The notes under the pieces were generated by a model, which saw only the letters and a list, made by a program, of their open reading frames with translations, had not been told where the DNA came from and did not search any database. A DNA stretch of 64,000 nt from Sphingomonas sp. OK281 (lineage in GTDB: Bacteria > Pseudomonadota > Alphaproteobacteria > Sphingomonadales > Sphingomonadaceae), in assembly GCF_900115295.1 (NCBI RefSeq), contig NZ_FOVZ01000002.1:248001-312000 (forward strand), written 5' to 3'. This document shows positions 28,977 through 37,092 of the stretch, piece after piece. Position 1 is the stretch's first letter; the number at the start of each line of letters is the position of its first letter. The position numbers and the translations under genes were made by a program.

Positions 28977-29936
28977 ATGATCGCGGAGACCTCGATGAAC
29001 CGACCGGACGGCCCGCCTAGCGCGGCGAATTACGACACGGGGATCGATACGATCCTCATCGCCGCGCCGGGTGCACCGGACCGGCTTACCGTTGCCCTGA
29101 CTGCGCTGCAGGGCCGGATCGTCGGCCGGCGCGATTGGCGGGCGGGGTTCGACGATCACGCGACGCCGCACGTGATCGCGGTCGAGGCCGGCGGAGTCGA
29201 TCCCGCGATGCTCGCCGAACGCCTGCCCGAAATCGTCGAGCAGGCGGCTAAATTGCGGGCGGGGCTGGTAGTCGCCCTTGGCGTCGACGAGATCGATGTC
29301 GTTGCCGCGGCTACGCTGGGCGGCAGCACACGGTTGCTGGTCGATCCCACGGTCGGCGATTGCGTCGCGGCGATCGTGGTGGCCGCCGAAGCTGCACGCA
29401 TTCCCACGGGCGTGTTCGATGTCCACCGAGAGACCGACGGCACGCGGCTCGAGCGGCTCAATACCGAGGTTGCGCGTATCGCCGAGGCGCTCGCCCGGTT
29501 GACGCGGGCGGAGATCGAGAGCGACGTACCCGCCGCGCCGATCGTCGGCGATCGAACCAGCCGCTACGGCGCGCCGCCCGCCCTGACCGAGCCGAGTGCG
29601 GCGGATGTCCGTCGGGCAATCCGCGCGCGGCGATTGCGCGATCAGTTCTTCGGGGCGATGCTGTTCGAGGATCCCGGCTGGGACATGCTGCTCGATCTCT
29701 ATGCCGCCGAATTGGAGCGGGGACGCGTGTCGGTGTCGAGCCTGTGTATCGCCGCGGCGGTCGCGCCCACCACTGCGCTGCGGTGGATCGCGCGAATGAC
29801 CGACACGGGGTTGTTCGAACGCCGCCCCGACCTGCTCGACCGACGTCGCGCATTCATGGTGCTCTCCGATCGCGCAAGCGAAGCGATGCGCGGGTATATC
29901 GTGGCTACCAGGGGCGCCGACCTGCGGATTCCGTGA
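28977..29936 (+). CDS. Winged-helix protein with receiver-like N-terminal domain
   Basis: A 319-residue protein I recognise only as a common sphingomonad type. Residues about 20-140 alternate strands and helices like a response-regulator receiver (DTILIAAPG, PHVIAVEAGG, GLVVALGVDEIDVV, TRLLVDPTVGD), but no proper acidic pair or phospho-acceptor can be placed. A polar linker with EALARLTRAEIES follows. The C-terminal 100 residues contain a MarR-like winged helix: VSVSSLCIAAAVAPTTALRWI is the helix-turn-helix, followed by a wing with RRPDLLDRRRAFMVLS. It is probably a DNA-binding regulator. It sits alone between pntB and tRNA-Val. Confidence 0.7.
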   Translation: MIAETSMNRPDGPPSAANYDTGIDTILIAAPGAPDRLTVALTALQGRIVGRRDWRAGFDDHATPHVIAVEAGGVDPAMLAERLPEIVEQAAKLRAGLVVALGVDEIDVVAAATLGGSTRLLVDPTVGDCVAAIVVAAEAARIPTGVFDVHRETDGTRLERLNTEVARIAEALARLTRAEIESDVPAAPIVGDRTSRYGAPPALTEPSAADVRRAIRARRLRDQFFGAMLFEDPGWDMLLDLYAAELERGRVSVSSLCIAAAVAPTTALRWIARMTDTGLFERRPDLLDRRRAFMVLSDRASEAMRGYIVATRGADLRIP

Positions 29937-29998
29937 TCGCCTACCCTTTTAGCTTGCCCCGGCGGCCGGGCTTTGGCATCGCACGTCCACCCGAGAGG

Positions 29999-30071
29999 GG
30001 GCGATTAGCTCAGTTGGTAGAGCGTCTCGTTTACACCGAGAACGTCGGCGGTTCGAGCCGGTCATCGCCCA
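29999..30071 (+). tRNA. tRNA-Val (anticodon TAC)
   Basis: The cloverleaf has acceptor GGGCGAT/ATCGCCC, D stem GCTC/GAGC, anticodon stem TCTCG/CGAGA with loop TTTACAC, and T loop TTCGAGC. The T stem GGCGG/CGGTC contains a G-G mismatch at positions 52-62, where CCGTC would pair perfectly. CCA is not encoded (ACAA follows), unlike tRNA-Lys in this window. Confidence 0.92.
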
Positions 30072-30077
30072 CAATCC

Positions 30078-30638
30078 CTACAGTTCGCGAACGAGCCGCT
30101 TGGTCACCGCGATCCATGCTGGATCCGCGATGGTCAGCGCCTGCGTGCCTGCACCCGGCGGCAGGAGGGTAACGCCGCCCTCGCATCCAGTGAGCCGTCC
30201 GAATGCGAATCGCCCTGCCGGTTGCGGGACGAGGATGTCGCGGTTGAGTGCGGTTGCGAAATCGTCGGGGGCCAGCATGGTTGCCCAGATCACGTCGCCC
30301 GCGCGGTAGTCGCCTGTGCCGTTCGCGACGGTGATCGCGATCTGGCCCGGCGCGGCCTGGGGTGGTGGTGCCGTCGTGCGTCGACGCGGGGCGTGGGCGC
30401 CGCGGCTGTCGAGGATCGCGGCGACGGGCAGGTCGGTTCGGTCCGGTAATGTCACGAGATCGCTCGCCTCGACGCCCAGCGCTGCGGCGATCCGGTTGAG
30501 CCAGCCGATCGACACGGTGCGCGTGCCGGTCTCGAGACGCCCGATCGTCTGTGCGGTCGTCGGTGGAGCGCAACGTCGGGCGACGTCCTCCAGCGTCAAT
30601 CCCTTGGCACGCCGGACTTCGCGAATGGCGGTGATCAT
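30078..30638 (-). CDS. XRE-family transcriptional regulator
   Basis: A 186-residue regulator with an N-terminal Cro/CI helix-turn-helix (residues about 2-62: IREVRRAKGLTLEDVARRC, TAQTIGRLETGTRTVS, LNRIAAALGVEASDLV). A Pro- and Arg-rich linker follows. The C-terminal domain of about 90 residues begins GQIAITVANGTGDYRAGDVIW, which resembles the beta-rich domain of LexA/CI-like regulators but shows no clear catalytic Ser-Lys pair. It is divergent from the DUF6456 gene with 52 bases between starts and may control it. It is convergent with tRNA-Val, its stop being only seven bases away. Confidence 0.88.
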   Translation of the reverse strand: MITAIREVRRAKGLTLEDVARRCAPPTTAQTIGRLETGTRTVSIGWLNRIAAALGVEASDLVTLPDRTDLPVAAILDSRGAHAPRRRTTAPPPQAAPGQIAITVANGTGDYRAGDVIWATMLAPDDFATALNRDILVPQPAGRFAFGRLTGCEGGVTLLPPGAGTQALTIADPAWIAVTKRLVREL

Positions 30639-30690
30639 CGAACGGCTCCAAACCAGATAGGTTATTCTGCTGTCCTACAAGCACGCGGAT

Positions 30691-31203
30691 ATGGCAACCG
30701 CCAAGCGTAACGGGAGATGGCGGATGCGCGAACTGGTAGAGCGGTCGATCGATTCGGAAGGTGTTCCACAGCCGGCCGGCGTGCGTCGCGGTCGGACGGT
30801 TACCGTGAACCTCGCCGAGTCGCCGCTCGGGTGGTTGCGGTCGCGCGCGTTGATCGACGTGAGGCAGTTCGAGGCGGGGGAGCGGTTGCGCGCGGATTAT
30901 GAACGCGCGTCGATTGCGCCGAGCGTGACGATGCGCTGGGTCGAGCGAGTCGATGGCGGTGGTGACGACGGGCTCGATCCGACGTCGGCGCAGATCGCGG
31001 CGAAGCGCCGGTTCGATGCGGCGCTGGCGACAGCGGGGCCGGGGCTGGCGGATATTCTTTGGCGCGTGGTTTGCGCGGGGGAGGGGTTGCCCGTGGCGGA
31101 GAAGGCGTTGCAGTGGCCGGCGCGGGCGGGGCGAGTCGTGCTGACGCTCGCGCTTGATCGGTTGGCGGCGCATTTTGGGATCGGTCAGGCGGGCGTCCCC
31201 TGA
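30691..31203 (+). CDS. DUF6456-domain protein
   Basis: A 170-residue protein matching the alphaproteobacterial DUF6456 pattern. ESPLGWLRSR near residue 43 and QFEAGERLRADYERASIAPSV at about 57-77 are the characteristic stretches. A helical C-terminus contains LADILWRVVCAGEGLPVAEKALQWPARAGRVVLTLALDRLAAHFG split over two helices. The C-terminal part looks like a helix-turn-helix, so DNA binding is plausible. It is divergent from the XRE regulator. The molecular function is unknown. Confidence 0.82.
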   Translation: MATAKRNGRWRMRELVERSIDSEGVPQPAGVRRGRTVTVNLAESPLGWLRSRALIDVRQFEAGERLRADYERASIAPSVTMRWVERVDGGGDDGLDPTSAQIAAKRRFDAALATAGPGLADILWRVVCAGEGLPVAEKALQWPARAGRVVLTLALDRLAAHFGIGQAGVP

Positions 31204-31237
31204 ACTTCGTGGACGATATGGGGGTAGCGACGTGACG

Positions 31238-31261
31238 ATCCTCCCCCTTGCGCAGGAGGAT
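31238..31261. repeat. Single arm of family A repeat
   Basis: ATCCTCCCCCTTGCGCAGGA plus GGAT is a degenerate family-A hairpin without partner, lying in the gap before the DapF-like gene. Confidence 0.6.
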
Positions 31262-31372
31262 CGGGAGGTCGCCGATCCGGCGAGCGGTGTCGTGGGTGAA
31301 AAGACCCGAGTTTCCAAATCGGGCTGCATCCCGACCCGGGCCGCACTCGCTTTGCCGGCAACCTCGCACTAA

Positions 31373-32320
31373 ATGGCAGGCATGCACTTCGACCTCATCA
31401 AATGCCACGGCTCCGGTAACGACTTTCCGCTGATCGACGCGCGCGCGTCGACGCTTGGCGATGTAGCTTGGGCTGCCGTCGCGCGCGCGCTGGCGGATCG
31501 CGATGGGCCGGTGGGGGGCGACGGGCTCCTGCTGCTGACGGCCGGCGACGAGACCCACGCGTTCGGGATGCGGATGTTCAATTCGGACGGTAGCGAGTCG
31601 GAGACGTGCCTCAACGGCCTGCGCTGCGTCGCGCGTGCTGGGTTCTCGGCGACGGGCTCCGAGACTGCTATGGCGCTGCTGAAGACGAGCGACGCGGCCG
31701 TGAAGCGCGACGTGGATATCGGCGAGGGCGTGTTCACCGTGCGCGAGATTGCTGGCCCCGCCTCTTTGGACGTCGAGGCTTGGCCTATGCATGTCGGGAT
31801 CGATCGCATCGTCGATACGCCGATCGCGCCCTTGCCGACGGACCGCGCCTTTACCGCGGTGGCGATGCCGAACCCGCATCTCGTGACGTTTGTGGATGCC
31901 ATCGACGAAGCCGAACTCGTCCGCATCGGCGAAGCATGCGAAGCGGCACCCGACTGGCTACCCAATCGCGCGAACGTCAGCTTCGTCGAGGTGCGTGGCC
32001 GCGACCTGTTCGTACGGACGTTCGAGCGCGGGGTCGGGCTGACCGACAGTTGCGGCAGCGCGATGGCGGCGTCGACCTATGCCGCGTGCCTGACCGGGCG
32101 GATCGCGTACGACACGCCGACCACCGTCTTCAACAAGGGCGGGCTGGTCCGTGCCGAGGCGAGCGAGACGGCGATGGTGACGCTGTCGGGCAACGCGACG
32201 TTCGAATGGACGGGCACGATCGAGGTCGATCTCGACACGGCGACCGCGAGCGACCTGGTCGTCACGCGGCGGCATGACGATGAGATCGCGGCCTGGGCGG
32301 GGCTTCTCGCGACGATCTGA
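31373..32320 (+). CDS. dapF: Diaminopimelate epimerase-like protein
   Basis: A 315-residue protein of the DapF superfamily, which inverts LL- to meso-diaminopimelate with two cysteines. CHGSGNDFPLIDAR (residues 11-24) matches the usual GxGNDF start. The catalytic-site motifs are present but altered: ETCLNGLRC with C79 where DapF normally has CGNG, and TDSCGSAMAAS with C227 where the usual form is CGTGA. FNSDGSE near residue 69 is conserved. It is also somewhat longer than E. coli DapF (274). It may be the true DapF or a paralogue acting on another amino acid. No lysine-pathway genes are adjacent. Confidence 0.78.
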   Translation: MAGMHFDLIKCHGSGNDFPLIDARASTLGDVAWAAVARALADRDGPVGGDGLLLLTAGDETHAFGMRMFNSDGSESETCLNGLRCVARAGFSATGSETAMALLKTSDAAVKRDVDIGEGVFTVREIAGPASLDVEAWPMHVGIDRIVDTPIAPLPTDRAFTAVAMPNPHLVTFVDAIDEAELVRIGEACEAAPDWLPNRANVSFVEVRGRDLFVRTFERGVGLTDSCGSAMAASTYAACLTGRIAYDTPTTVFNKGGLVRAEASETAMVTLSGNATFEWTGTIEVDLDTATASDLVVTRRHDDEIAAWAGLLATI

Positions 32321-32403
32321 ACACCGGCTGCGTCCTTCTCCCGGCGCGCCCGTATCTCCCCGCAGTGGCGCCGCACACCGGCTCCGCACGCAGGAGAGAA
32401 GCC

Positions 32404-32958
32404 ATGAACCACTTCATTCGTACCGCGATCGTCGCCGCCGCCGTTGCCGTCAGCGGCAGCGCCATCGTCGCAGCGCAGACCAACCCGATGGTCGGCGGCG
32501 CCGCGATGTATCCGACCAAGACGATCGTCGAGAACGCCGTCAATTCGAAGGATCACACGACGCTGGTCGCCGCGGTCAAGGCCGCCGGTCTCGTTGAGAC
32601 GCTGTCGGGCCCGGGTCCGTTCACCGTGTTCGCGCCGACCAATGCCGCGTTCAAGAAGCTGCCGGCCGGCACCGTCGACACGCTGCTCAAGCCCGAGAAC
32701 AAGGCGCAGCTCGCCAGCGTCCTGACCTATCATGTCGTCCCTGGCACGATCACCGCCGCCGACATCGCCGCCAAGGCGAAGGCGAACGGCGGTACCGCGA
32801 CCTACACCACCGTGCAGGGCGAACCGCTGATGTTCAAGAAGGTCGGCAGCGGCTGGGGCATCATGGATGGCAAGGGCCACAAGGGCCGGATCACGATCGC
32901 CAACGTCATGCAGTCGAACGGCGTGATCCACGTCATCGACACGGTGATGCTGCCGTAA
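32404..32958 (+). CDS. Secreted fasciclin-domain protein
   Basis: A 184-residue protein with a Sec signal peptide: MNHFIRTAIVAAAVAVSG, with likely cleavage after AIVAA or AQT. It is followed by one complete FAS1 domain. The two family boxes are visible as FTVFAPTNAAFKKLP (H1, about residues 74-88) and NVMQSNGVIHVIDTVMLP (H2, C-terminus), with YHVVPG between. FAS1 domains mediate adhesion, so a cell-surface or periplasmic role is likely. ATG 32404 follows AGGAGAGAAGCC. Strong terminators follow the stop. Confidence 0.93.
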   Translation: MNHFIRTAIVAAAVAVSGSAIVAAQTNPMVGGAAMYPTKTIVENAVNSKDHTTLVAAVKAAGLVETLSGPGPFTVFAPTNAAFKKLPAGTVDTLLKPENKAQLASVLTYHVVPGTITAADIAAKAKANGGTATYTTVQGEPLMFKKVGSGWGIMDGKGHKGRITIANVMQSNGVIHVIDTVMLP

Positions 32959-32978
32959 TCGGCGATTCCGCGAGATAG

Positions 32979-33003
32979 CTGCCTCGATTCCCCCGCGAGG
33001 CAG
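32979..33003 (+). terminator. Hairpin after fasciclin gene
   Basis: CTGCCTCG pairs with CGAGGCAG over a nine-base loop, followed by TTTCG. It is a modest terminator directly upstream of a stronger one. Confidence 0.55.
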
Positions 33004-33008
33004 TTTCG

Positions 33009-33050
33009 TCGGGCCCGTCGCCGAAAGGTGGCGGGCCCGATTGCGTTTTG
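33009..33050 (+). terminator. Strong rho-independent terminator
   Basis: A 14-bp stem, TCGGGCCCGTCGCC against GGTGGCGGGCCCGA with two wobble pairs, closes a GAAA tetraloop. TTGCGTTTTG follows. Confidence 0.8.
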
Positions 33051-33056
33051 CGCCCT

Positions 33057-33086
33057 CCGTCATCCTGACTTTCGTCGGGATGACGG
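33057..33086. terminator. Hairpin between convergent fasciclin and nucleoside transporter genes
   Basis: CCGTCATCCTGAC and GTCGGGATGACGG form a 13-bp stem around TTTC. It ends seven bases before the transporter stop and resembles the GTCAT-type repeat arms at 38598 and 27299. Confidence 0.65.
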
Positions 33087-33092
33087 TGTGAT

Positions 33093-34358
33093 TCAGCCGA
33101 TCAAGAGGCCCGCTAGCGCAGCCGACATCAGGTTTGCGAGACTCCCCGCGGCGAGCGCGCGCAGGCCAAGCTTGGCGATCATCGGACGCTGGTTCGGCGC
33201 GAGGCTGCCGGTCACCGCCATCTGGATCGCGATCGACGAGAAGTTCGCAAACCCGCACAGCGAGAAGGTGATCACCGCGATCGTCCGCGCGCTGAGTCCC
33301 TGTTGCGTACCGAGCGAGATGTACGCGACGAACTCGTTCAGCACGATCTTCTGGCCGAACAGGCCGCCGGCGATCCCCGCTTCGCTCCACGGCACGTTCA
33401 GCAAGAACATGATTGGTGCGAAGACATAACCGAGCAGCCCTTGGAAGCTCAGCCCCGGCAGGCCGATCATGTTGCCGAGCCCGCCGAGCAGCCCGTTCGC
33501 CAGCGCTACCAGCGCCACGAACGCCAGCACCATCGCGCCGACCGCGACGGCCAGGCGCACGCCGGTCTGCGCACCTTGGGCTGCGGCCATGATCAGGTTG
33601 GCGGGCTTTTCCTCGTCGTGCGTCGCCTGCGGCATGGGTTCGCCCGCGCCAGATTCACCCGGCTGGTCGCCGAGCGCCAGTTCGCCCTCGGGTGGCATCA
33701 CGCGGTCGGGCATGATGATCTTCGCCATCAGGATACCGCCCGGCGCCGCCATGAAGCTCGCCGCCAGCAGATAATCGATCCGGATCCCCATTGACGCGTA
33801 GGCGGCGAGGATCGTGCCCGCGACGCCAGCCATGCCGCTGGTCATCACGGTGAACAATTGCGCAGGGGTGAGGCCGGCCAGATACGGCCGGATGACGAGC
33901 GGCGATTCGCTCTGGCCGACGAAGATGTTCGCCGCCGCGCACAGCGATTCGACCTTCGAGACGCCGATGACCTTCTCGATCCCGCCGCCGACCCAGCGCA
34001 CCACGAACTGCATGATGCCGAGGTAATAGAGGATCGAGACGAGGCTGGCGAAGAAGATGATGACGGGCAGCGCGGCGATCGCGAAGCTCTGTCCGCCGAT
34101 CTCGGGGGTTGCCATCTTGCCGAACAGGAACTCGGTGCCCCTTTGCGAATAGCCGAGCAGGTTGGCGACGCCGCCGGACATGCCGCCCAACACGACCTTG
34201 CCGATGCTGGAATACAGTACGAGGACGGCGATCCCGACCTGGAGCGCGAAGGCCGCACCGACGATGCGCAGGCGGATCGCACGGCGGTCGGCCGACAGCA
34301 GCACGGCAATGCCGAGGATGACGGCGATGCCTGCAAGGCCGATGAATAGTCTTTCCAT
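33093..34358 (-). CDS. Concentrative nucleoside transporter (CNT/NupC family)
   Basis: A 421-residue inner-membrane nucleoside symporter. The CNT signature appears as GQKIVLNEFVAYISL near residue 330, and VGQSESPLVIRPYL near 139 is the second conserved block. About ten membrane segments are visible, with a hydrophilic loop at about 215-250 (PEGELALGDQPGESGAGEPM). ATG 34358 gives MERLFIGLAGIAVILGIAVLL, a clean first helix; longer starts add basic non-family sequence. It is divergent from the queuosine-precursor transporter. Confidence 0.94.
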   Translation of the reverse strand: MERLFIGLAGIAVILGIAVLLSADRRAIRLRIVGAAFALQVGIAVLVLYSSIGKVVLGGMSGGVANLLGYSQRGTEFLFGKMATPEIGGQSFAIAALPVIIFFASLVSILYYLGIMQFVVRWVGGGIEKVIGVSKVESLCAAANIFVGQSESPLVIRPYLAGLTPAQLFTVMTSGMAGVAGTILAAYASMGIRIDYLLAASFMAAPGGILMAKIIMPDRVMPPEGELALGDQPGESGAGEPMPQATHDEEKPANLIMAAAQGAQTGVRLAVAVGAMVLAFVALVALANGLLGGLGNMIGLPGLSFQGLLGYVFAPIMFLLNVPWSEAGIAGGLFGQKIVLNEFVAYISLGTQQGLSARTIAVITFSLCGFANFSSIAIQMAVTGSLAPNQRPMIAKLGLRALAAGSLANLMSAALAGLLIG

Positions 34359-34440
34359 GGACGCCCTGCGCTTTTCTCGGATCACACACGCGGCCCCCCG
34401 GCCACGCAAGCGACCGACATGACACGCCGCCGCGCCCATC

Positions 34441-34484
34441 GCTAGTCATATCCCATCGCTGGTCGGATCAGGGTTGCTAGTCAT
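34441..34484. promoter_or_regulatory. GCTRGTC heptamer array between divergent transporter genes
   Basis: GCTAGTCAT occurs at 34441-34449 and again at 34476-34484, with GCTGGTC at 34458 between them. Spacing is 17 and 18 bases, short of two helical turns. It lies between the starts of the nucleoside and queuosine-precursor transporters. An operator role is inferred only. Confidence 0.4.
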
Positions 34485-34520
34485 TTGACGGCGCGGCGGT
34501 TTTCGCTAGCGTCCCCGGGG

Positions 34521-35180
34521 ATGGATAAGTTGCCCCCCAGTTCCCCAGCCGCGTTCCCGCGTTCGCTCTTCGTTTTTTCGGTCCTGTACGGCGGCATGGT
34601 GTGCATCGCCGGCGTGCTGGGGGTGAAACAGGTCGCGCTCGGCCCGCTCGCGGTCGAGGCGGGGATCTTCGGCTTCCTGCTGCTGGTGGTGCTGAGCAGT
34701 GCGATCGCCGAACTGCACGGCCAGAAGACCGCGACGTTCCTGGTACGCCTCGGCTTCATCCCGCTACTGGTGTCTGCGGCGCTGATCCACTTGGTGCTGG
34801 CCTTGCCGCATGATCCGGGGATGTACCCACCCGCGGTCGACGCGTTCCCGGTCGTGGTCGGGCAGAGCTCGCGAATGATGATCGCGGGGCTGATCTCGTA
34901 CGGGATCTCGCAGACGCTCAACGTGCTAATCTTCTCAAAGCTGTCGGGGCAGGTCGGCAGCGGAGATGGCAAGCTGGTGTGGCTGCGCGGCATGATCGCG
35001 AGCATCATCTCGCAGATCATCGACACGATCCTGTTCATCACCATCTCGTTCCTCGGCGAACGGCCGATCGTCGCATTGATGGAAGGGCAGATGCTGACCA
35101 AGGTCGTGCTGTCGATCGTGCTGGTGCCCTTCATGATCACGTTCTTCGTGAAGCTCGGGCGGCGGCTGGACCGCGTCTGA
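34521..35180 (+). CDS. Queuosine precursor transporter (YhhQ/QPTR family)
   Basis: A 219-residue membrane protein of the YhhQ/VUT family, which takes up 7-deazaguanine precursors for queuosine tRNA modification. Six membrane helices are visible. The family stretches are VEAGIFGFLLLVVLSSAIAE, GQKTATFLVRLGFI and the very conserved IASIISQIIDTILFITISF at about 160-180. ATG 34521 gives MDKLPPSS; a start 36 bases earlier is possible. No preQ1-riboswitch could be recognised upstream. It lies opposite a nucleoside transporter, which suggests a shared theme of base and nucleoside salvage. Confidence 0.92.
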   Translation: MDKLPPSSPAAFPRSLFVFSVLYGGMVCIAGVLGVKQVALGPLAVEAGIFGFLLLVVLSSAIAELHGQKTATFLVRLGFIPLLVSAALIHLVLALPHDPGMYPPAVDAFPVVVGQSSRMMIAGLISYGISQTLNVLIFSKLSGQVGSGDGKLVWLRGMIASIISQIIDTILFITISFLGERPIVALMEGQMLTKVVLSIVLVPFMITFFVKLGRRLDRV

Positions 35181-35185
35181 CCTCG

Positions 35186-35242
35186 TTGTTCTCCCGCGAA
35201 GGCGGGAGCCCAGTCTGGGTCCCCGCCTTCGCGGGGAAACAA
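35186..35242. repeat. Palindromic repeat, family G
   Basis: TTGTTCTCCCGCGAAGGCGG and CCGCCTTCGCGGGGAAACAA are near-perfect mirrors around CAGTCTGGG. The layout is the same as the copy inside thiD, here lying between two genes. Confidence 0.92.
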
Positions 35243-35301
35243 GGGGGCAGGAGCGACGTCCGCGTCTTTCACTACCCCCCCCAACTGGCTAAGGGATCGG
35301 C

Positions 35302-36219
35302 ATGACCGATCACACGCCCGATCCCGCCCTGCTCGCCAAGGCGGAAACGCTCACCGAGGCGCTGCCGTATCTGCAGCGTTACGCCGGCAAGACGTTCGTC
35401 GTGAAATACGGCGGCCACGCGATGGGCGACCCGGAGCTCCAGCGCGATTTCGCCGAAGACATGGTGCTGCTCAAGGCGGTCGGCATCAACCCGGTCGTCG
35501 TCCACGGCGGCGGGCCGCAGATTGGCGCAATGCTCAAGCGCCTCGGCGTCGAATCGCGTTTCGTCGATGGCCTGCGGGTCACCGATGCGGAGACCGCGCA
35601 GATCGCCGAGATGGTCCTGGCGGGCTCGATCAACAAGGAAATCGTCGGCTGGATCGGCCAGGCCGGCGGTCGCGCAGTCGGCATCTCGGGCAAGGACGCC
35701 GGCCTCGTCCTCGCGCAGAAAGTTGGCCATGGCCGCGAGCCGGACAAACTCCAGGGGATCGAGCGGCATGTCGACCTGGGCTTCGTCGGTGAGCCGATCG
35801 CGGTTGACCGGACGATCCTCGACACGCTGATCGCCGCCGACATCATCCCGGTGATTGCACCGATCGGCATCGGCGCCGACGGCCACACCTACAACATCAA
35901 CGCGGACACGATGGCGGGCGCGATCGCCGCTGCTATGGGGGCGGCGCGCTTCTTCCTGCTGACCGATATCGTCGGCGTGCTAGACAAGGAGGGAGAGCTG
36001 CTCACCGACCTCGATCCCGCGCGGATCGCCGAACTGCGCGCCGACGGCACCGTGACCGGTGGCATGATCCCGAAGCTCGACACCTGCGTCGCGGCGGTAG
36101 AATCAGGCGTCGATGCCGCAGTCATCATCGACGGCCGCGTGCCCCACGCGATGCTGCTGGAGATCTTCACCAAGCAGGGCGCGGGTACGCTGGTGAGCGC
36201 CAACGGGCGCTCGCGGTAG
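35302..36219 (+). CDS. argB: Acetylglutamate kinase
   Basis: Phosphorylates N-acetylglutamate, the second step of arginine synthesis. The 305 residues match the arginine-sensitive alphaproteobacterial form, with an N-terminal helix of about 30 residues ([19 protein letters not shown]) used for hexamer formation. [20 protein letters not shown] and FVDGLRVTD bind ATP and substrate. [13 protein letters not shown] and [21 protein letters not shown] complete the fold. ATG 35302 is preceded by AAGGGATCGGC. A repeat lies on each side of the gene, and no other arginine gene is present. Confidence 0.96.
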   Translation: MTDHTPDPALLAKAETLTEALPYLQRYAGKTFVVKYGGHAMGDPELQRDFAEDMVLLKAVGINPVVVHGGGPQIGAMLKRLGVESRFVDGLRVTDAETAQIAEMVLAGSINKEIVGWIGQAGGRAVGISGKDAGLVLAQKVGHGREPDKLQGIERHVDLGFVGEPIAVDRTILDTLIAADIIPVIAPIGIGADGHTYNINADTMAGAIAAAMGAARFFLLTDIVGVLDKEGELLTDLDPARIAELRADGTVTGGMIPKLDTCVAAVESGVDAAVIIDGRVPHAMLLEIFTKQGAGTLVSANGRSR

Positions 36220-36234
36220 GGGCCCAATCCCACA

Positions 36235-36358
36235 ATCCTCCCCCGCAAGGGGGAGGTGGCAGGCGTCAGCCTGGCGGAGGGGGAGGTAGGGGATGACCGG
36301 CGTTGCGTGTCCTCCCCCTCCGTCACCTGCGGCGCCACCCCCCCTGGCGGAGGAGGAT
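36235..36358. repeat. Bipartite palindromic repeat, family A
   Basis: ATCCTCCCCCGCAAGGGGGA with GGTGGCAGGCG and the reverse-oriented partner CCTCCCCCTCCGTCACCTGC with CCCCCTGGCGGAGGAGGAT. It lies between argB and yggT. Confidence 0.9.
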
Positions 36359-36481
36359 TAAGGCTAGTGCGTAAAGGCTCAAGTCACCGCGTGATCGGGC
36401 TGACACCCTCTCAACACCACAGGCCTTCTCGTTCTCCCCCCGCCCCCTTATATCCGGACCACACCAGCGGAGACCCTTGCC

Positions 36482-36784
36482 TTGATCGCCCTTCTTCAGA
36501 TCGTCCAGTTGCTGCTCAACCTCGTCTGGTGGGTCATAGTCATCCAGGCGATCCTGTCGTGGCTGATAGCGTTCAACGTCATCAACACGCACAGCGATTT
36601 CGTCCGCACGGTCTGGAACGCGCTGCAGAAGATCACCGAGCCGCTGTATCGCCCGATCCGCCGCATCCTGCCCGATTTCGGTGCGCTCGATCTGTCACCG
36701 CTGGTCGTGCTGTTGATCCTCTACATCCTGACCAACATCGTCATCCCGAACATCGCGCAGAACTACCTCGTCGCAGCCTATTGA
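36482..36784 (+). CDS. YggT-family membrane protein
   Basis: A 100-residue protein with two hydrophobic hairpins: LIALLQIVQLLLNLVWWVIV and SPLVVLLILYILTNIVIP flank the conserved middle LQKITEPLYRPIRRILP. This is the YGGT family, linked to cell division or chromosome segregation in other bacteria but not well defined. The start is TTG 36482, with GGAGACCC upstream. Its stop overlaps the start of the next gene (TTGA), so translation is coupled. It leads a four-gene unit with DUF167, folD and marC. Confidence 0.9.
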   Translation: MIALLQIVQLLLNLVWWVIVIQAILSWLIAFNVINTHSDFVRTVWNALQKITEPLYRPIRRILPDFGALDLSPLVVLLILYILTNIVIPNIAQNYLVAAY

Positions 36785-37092
36785 TCGGGCCGGCAGCCTG
36801 GCGCGCGGTCGATGACGGCCTGGCGATCGCCGTCCGGGTGACCCCGCGTGGCGGTCGCGATGCGCTGGCGGCCGGAACCGCGGAGCATTTCGCGGCGAGG
36901 CTGGCGGCGGCGCCCGTCGATGGCGCCGCGAACGCCGGGCTCGTCGCGCTCGTCGCCAAGACCTTCGGCGTACCCAAGCGTGCCGTCTCGATCATCTCAG
37001 GCGATACCGCCCGCCTGAAGCGCCTGCACATCGCGGGCGACACCGCTACGCTGGCGGAAATCGCCTCCGCGCTCTATGGGCCGCGGGCATGA
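36781..37092 (+). CDS. DUF167 (YggU-family) protein
   Basis: A 103-residue protein with the DUF167 pattern: [42 protein letters not shown] split by the core, and [12 protein letters not shown]. The start is TTG 36781, overlapping the yggT stop, and its own stop overlaps the folD ATG. The yggT-yggU pairing is conserved across bacteria, though the role is unknown. Both start and stop overlaps imply tight translational coupling in this operon. Confidence 0.9.
   Translation: MIGPAAWRAVDDGLAIAVRVTPRGGRDALAAGTAEHFAARLAAAPVDGAANAGLVALVAKTFGVPKRAVSIISGDTARLKRLHIAGDTATLAEIASALYGPRA

Noticed and set aside
34359..34520. preQ1 riboswitch upstream of the queuosine-precursor transporter
   Set aside because: No compact preQ1 hairpin with its A-rich tail could be drawn. 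Only direct heptamers are visible.
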